Shown piece by piece: positions 22,850-24,655 of a stretch of 24,655 bases of DNA. Made by a program: the position numbers and the translations under genes. Source of the DNA: JBQCHF01 sp051953655 (GTDB taxonomy: Bacteria; Actinomycetota; Actinomycetes; Motilibacterales; Motilibacteraceae); contig JBQCIO010000133.1 in assembly GCA_051953655.1 (NCBI GenBank), positions 1 to 24,655 of the forward strand. The letters are read 5' to 3'. Positions within the stretch are counted from its first letter, which is position 1. Each line of letters begins with the position of its first letter. Under the pieces are notes generated by a model. That model was not told the DNA's origin, made no database searches, and saw nothing but the letters and a program-made list of their open reading frames with translations.

Positions 22850-22923
22850 GTCTTGACTTCGCGGACTCGCGCTATATCGTGATCGCATCAGACGCGATGC
22901 ATCGCGATAGTCGAGGGGATCTC
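22840..22923 (+). promoter_or_regulatory. promoter and PadR-type operator region of the DUF4097/padR operon
   Basis: A -35 TTGACT (22853-22858) and a -10-like TATCGT (22875-22880) are 16 bases apart. Operator-like elements surround them: ATCGCGATAG at 22840-22849 and again, exact, at 22901-22910; TATATCGTGAT at 22873-22883; and the perfect 14-bp palindrome CGCGATGCATCGCG at 22893-22906, just after the expected start of transcription. GAGGGG (22913-22918) is the ribosome site for the ATG at 22924. The ATCGCGAT core suits a PadR dimer; autoregulation by the second gene is inferred. Confidence 0.65.
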
Positions 22924-23745
22924 ATGAGCGAGCAGCGGTGGGACGTCGAGGACCGGGCCGGCATCGACCTGACCGGGGTGCGCCGGGTGGCCGTGCGCCT
23001 GGTGAGCGGGTCCGTCGACGTCGTCGGGCACGCGGGCGACCGGGCCCGGGTCGAGGTCGACGACGTGCAGGGGCCGGCGGTGAAGGTCCGCCTGTCCGAC
23101 GACGGCACGCTCACGGTCAGCCAGGGCGACATCGGCTGGGCGGGCTTCCTGAGCTGGGTGGCCCGTGGCCTGGGCAAGACCTCCGCGCGGGTGGCACTGT
23201 CGGTGCCCCGCGGCGCCGCGCTCGAGCTGGGCGTGGTCTCCGCCGAGGCGACGGTCGCCGGCGTCGACGCCCCCACCCACGTCAAGGCGGTGAGCGGCGA
23301 CGTCACCCTGGAGGGCTGCAGCCGCGGGCTGGTGGCCGAGACGGTGTCCGGCGACATCGAGGCCAGCGGGCTGGAGGGCGAGCTGCGCTTCCACACCGTG
23401 TCCGGCGACCTGACCGTGGCCGACGGAGGCGCGGCCACGGTGCACTCGGAGTCGGTGAGCGGCGACGTCCTGCTCGACCTCCGCGCCCCGGTGCGGGTCG
23501 AGGTGCAGACCGTCTCCGGCGACGTCACCGTGCGGGTGCCACGCGAGGCCGCCCTCCACGTAGACGCCCGCTCCACCTCCGGCCGCCTCACCTCCGCTCT
23601 GGCCGGGCTCACCTCCACGTCCGCGCCGGCGGACAAGCGGCTGAGCGGCAGCACCGGCGAGCACGCTGCGCCGTTCAGGGCCCGGACGGTGAGCGGCGAC
23701 GTCGTGCTGCTGGCGAAGGACGAGCCCTTCGCGGAGCGGTCATGA
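22924..23745 (+). CDS. DUF4097 beta-strand-repeat protein
   Basis: A 273-residue protein starts at the ATG at 22924 with GAGGGG five bases upstream. The body is a string of short beta repeats, each built on V/TSGD: VSGSVDVVG, VSGDVTLEG, VSGDIEASG, VSGDLTVAD, VSGDVLLDL, VSGDVTVRV, TSGRLTSAL and VSGDVVLLA, spaced about 20 residues as in a beta-helix. This is the DUF4097 family. No signal peptide or membrane helix is seen, so it is probably cytoplasmic. Its TGA overlaps the padR ATG as ATGA. DUF4097 genes paired with PadR regulators are common in actinobacteria; the function is unknown, and an adhesin-like or scaffold fold is only structural inference. Confidence 0.9.
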   Translation: MSEQRWDVEDRAGIDLTGVRRVAVRLVSGSVDVVGHAGDRARVEVDDVQGPAVKVRLSDDGTLTVSQGDIGWAGFLSWVARGLGKTSARVALSVPRGAALELGVVSAEATVAGVDAPTHVKAVSGDVTLEGCSRGLVAETVSGDIEASGLEGELRFHTVSGDLTVADGGAATVHSESVSGDVLLDLRAPVRVEVQTVSGDVTVRVPREAALHVDARSTSGRLTSALAGLTSTSAPADKRLSGSTGEHAAPFRARTVSGDVVLLAKDEPFAERS

Positions 23746-24323
23746 GCCCGGTCTTCGGCCACGGCAGGCTGAGGCTCTACCTGCTCAAGCTGCTCGACGA
23801 GGAGCCGCGGCACGGCTACGACGTCATCCGCCTGCTCGAGGACCGATTCCTCGGCCTCTACGCGCCGTCGGCCGGCACGGTCTACCCGCGCCTGGCCCGG
23901 CTGGAGAGCGAGGGCCTGGTGACCCACGAGGAGTCCGGCGGCCGCAAGACCTATCGGCTCACCGACGCCGGGCGGGCGGAGCTGGCCGCCCACGGCGACG
24001 AGCTGGCCACTCTCGAGCGCGAGCTCACCGAGTCGGTGCGCGAGATGGCCGCCGAGGTGCGCGCCGACGTCCGCGGCTCGGTCCGCTCGCTGCGCGAGGA
24101 GCTCAAGACCGCCGCGCGCGGGGTGCGCCGCGAGGAGCGCGCCGCCCGCAGCACCCGCTCCCCCGGCCGCCCGGACCTGCGCGAGCTCGACGCGGCCCTG
24201 GACCGCCTGGCCACCGAGGCCCGCCTGCTCGCCCGCCGCGGCGACGTGCCCGAGGCCGCCGTGCGCGCCGCCGTCAGCGTGCTCGAGCGCGCCCTGGCCG
24301 AGGTGCGCAAGGCCCTGGCCTGA
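23742..24323 (+). CDS. PadR-family transcriptional regulator
   Basis: A 193-residue regulator starts at the ATG at 23742, overlapping the DUF4097 stop by 4 bases. Residues about 8-80 are the winged helix-turn-helix: LYLLKLLDEEPRHGYDVIRL, then YAPSAGTVYPRLARLESEGL and a wing THEESGGRKTYRLTDAGR, which is the standard PadR pattern. Residues about 85-193 are helical and highly charged (ERELTESVREMAAEVRADVR), longer than minimal PadR proteins, with dimerisation by this part likely. It probably represses its own operon through the ATCGCGAT elements at 22840-22910. The inducer is unknown. Confidence 0.92.
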   Translation: MSPVFGHGRLRLYLLKLLDEEPRHGYDVIRLLEDRFLGLYAPSAGTVYPRLARLESEGLVTHEESGGRKTYRLTDAGRAELAAHGDELATLERELTESVREMAAEVRADVRGSVRSLREELKTAARGVRREERAARSTRSPGRPDLRELDAALDRLATEARLLARRGDVPEAAVRAAVSVLERALAEVRKALA

Positions 24324-24334
24324 CAACGGCCAGG
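24314..24334 (+). terminator. hairpin overlapping the padR stop codon
   Basis: CCTGGCC (24314-24320) and GGCCAGG (24328-24334) form a perfect 7-bp stem around a loop that holds the TGA. No T-run follows. It is a modest candidate terminator for the DUF4097/padR operon. Confidence 0.45.
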
Positions 24335-24402
24335 ACAGCAACGGCAGTCAAGCCCCAGCTCCGGCCGACGGCGCACGCTGATGCAAGCCGAGGTCGAGGA
24401 AC

Positions 24403-24425
24403 GTCTCCTACCACTCGTAGGAGAC
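24403..24425 (+). promoter_or_regulatory. dyad upstream of the small ORF
   Basis: GTCTCCTA and TAGGAGAC form a perfect 8-bp stem with a 7-base loop, 18 bases before the ATG of the following ORF. Position suits an operator or a leader hairpin that could influence access to the ribosome site at 24433-24439. No other gene is seen between padR and this ORF. Confidence 0.4.
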
Positions 24426-24443
24426 CCATCCCGAGGAGGACCC

Positions 24444-24587
24444 ATGAGCCCCACCAACCCCTGGCTCACCCGAGCCGTGAACGACGAGCACGTGCGCGAC
24501 CTGCACCGGGCTGCCCCCCGGCGCCGCCCGGAACGATCACGGGGACGTGATCGTTCCATGCTTACCGCGACAGATCTGTCGCGGTAA
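24444..24587 (+). CDS. small basic hypothetical protein (47 aa)
   Basis: A 47-residue ORF starts at the ATG at 24444 with an excellent ribosome site (GAGGAGG, 24433-24439, four bases upstream). It reads MSPTNPWLTRAVNDEHVRDL and then an Arg-rich tail (HRAAPRRRPERSRGRDRS). The N-terminal ~25 residues resemble the short actinobacterial proteins that open with a Pro-x-Leu-x-x-x-Val motif and a charged helix. The last ~18 residues are encoded by two DNA palindromes (24530-24593), so the C-terminus may be repeat-derived and the stop not ancestral. There is no membrane segment and the function is unknown. The strong ribosome site is the main support. Confidence 0.55.
   Translation: MSPTNPWLTRAVNDEHVRDLHRAAPRRRPERSRGRDRSMLTATDLSR
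24530..24557. repeat. 11-bp-arm inverted repeat
   Basis: GGAACGATCAC (24530-24540) and GTGATCGTTCC (24547-24557) are perfect inverted arms with the 6-base loop GGGGAC. It abuts and shares two bases with the larger palindrome that follows. The arm core GTGATCGT is also in the hairpin at 6716-6767. Confidence 0.8.
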
Positions 24588-24593
24588 GCATGG
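24556..24593. repeat. 38-bp perfect palindrome
   Basis: The left half (24556-24574, CCATGCTTACCGCGACAGA) and right half (24575-24593) are exact reverse complements with no loop. A partial further copy of the right half, CCTGTCGCGGTGAG, follows at 24595-24608. No U-tract is present. It includes the end of the 47-residue ORF. It is either a strong terminator-like element or a member of a dispersed palindromic repeat family. Confidence 0.85.
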
Positions 24594-24655
24594 ACCTGTC
24601 GCGGTGAGTGCGCCGCGGAAGCTTCTCGGAAGGCGGCTGGCGCGCCTCCCGAACC

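Noticed and set aside
24594..24655. tRNA or a coding start at the right edge
   Set aside because: No cloverleaf, acceptor stem or convincing start with ribosome site is visible on either strand in the last 60 bases.

Overview
The window is a very GC-rich chromosomal segment with GTG and TTG starts, strong Shine-Dalgarno sites and mostly short intergenic gaps. A single-chain 2-oxoglutarate dehydrogenase E1 with a fused E2-like domain (Kgd type), the small Actinobacteria-type gene that follows it, an Rv1109c-like lipid-droplet protein and a DUF6480-type protein all point to Actinomycetota. A Geodermatophilaceae-like genus (Blastococcus, Geodermatophilus, Modestobacter) is my guess from overall style; no marker gene here proves it.

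Layout. 1-1610 (+) is the 3' part of an FdhF/YdeP-type molybdopterin oxidoreductase. It faces a minus-strand OFA-family MFS transporter with an overlapping 46-residue one-TM partner gene (1787-3363). Next on the minus strand come a TesB-type acyl-CoA thioesterase (3597-4559), a lipid-droplet-associated-type protein (4647-5318) and a DUF2795 gene broken by a one-base frameshift (5385-5818). Then on the plus strand lie a dienelactone hydrolase (6012-6719) and a P2-type cation ATPase (6843-9743). The ATPase overlaps tail to tail with a secreted M23 peptidase (9710-10948, -). A membrane-anchored phosphodiesterase (11187-13424, -) and a small one-TM DUF6480-type protein (13487-13741, -) follow. An ABC ATPase/permease pair (13928-15720, +) converges on a short-chain dehydrogenase (15761-16552, -). 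The rest is plus strand: kgd (16819-20583), a 58-residue DUF6104-type gene (TTG start), an ABC-like AAA ATPase, a VOC-fold protein, a CxxCxxCC cysteine-cluster protein, a DUF4097/PadR two-gene operon with an ATCGCGAT-rich operator region, and a 47-residue ORF ending inside two large palindromes.

How genes may work together. The oxidoreductase and the OFA transporter plausibly form a formate/oxalate-type module (inference from proximity). The thioesterase and lipid-droplet protein fit lipid storage metabolism. Kgd is a central TCA-cycle enzyme. DUF4097 and PadR form a translationally coupled and probably autoregulated unit.

Most of the region is ordinary housekeeping and accessory actinobacterial DNA. 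I see no phage, transposase, CRISPR array, tRNA or rRNA. The less ordinary content is at the DNA-structure level: a family of GTSAGGGGWCCCCTSAC palindromes mostly at gene ends, a 38-bp perfect palindrome near the window end, in-frame repeats in the N-domain of the P-type ATPase, and paired operator-like dyads upstream of the M23 gene. I found no convincing new multi-gene system.
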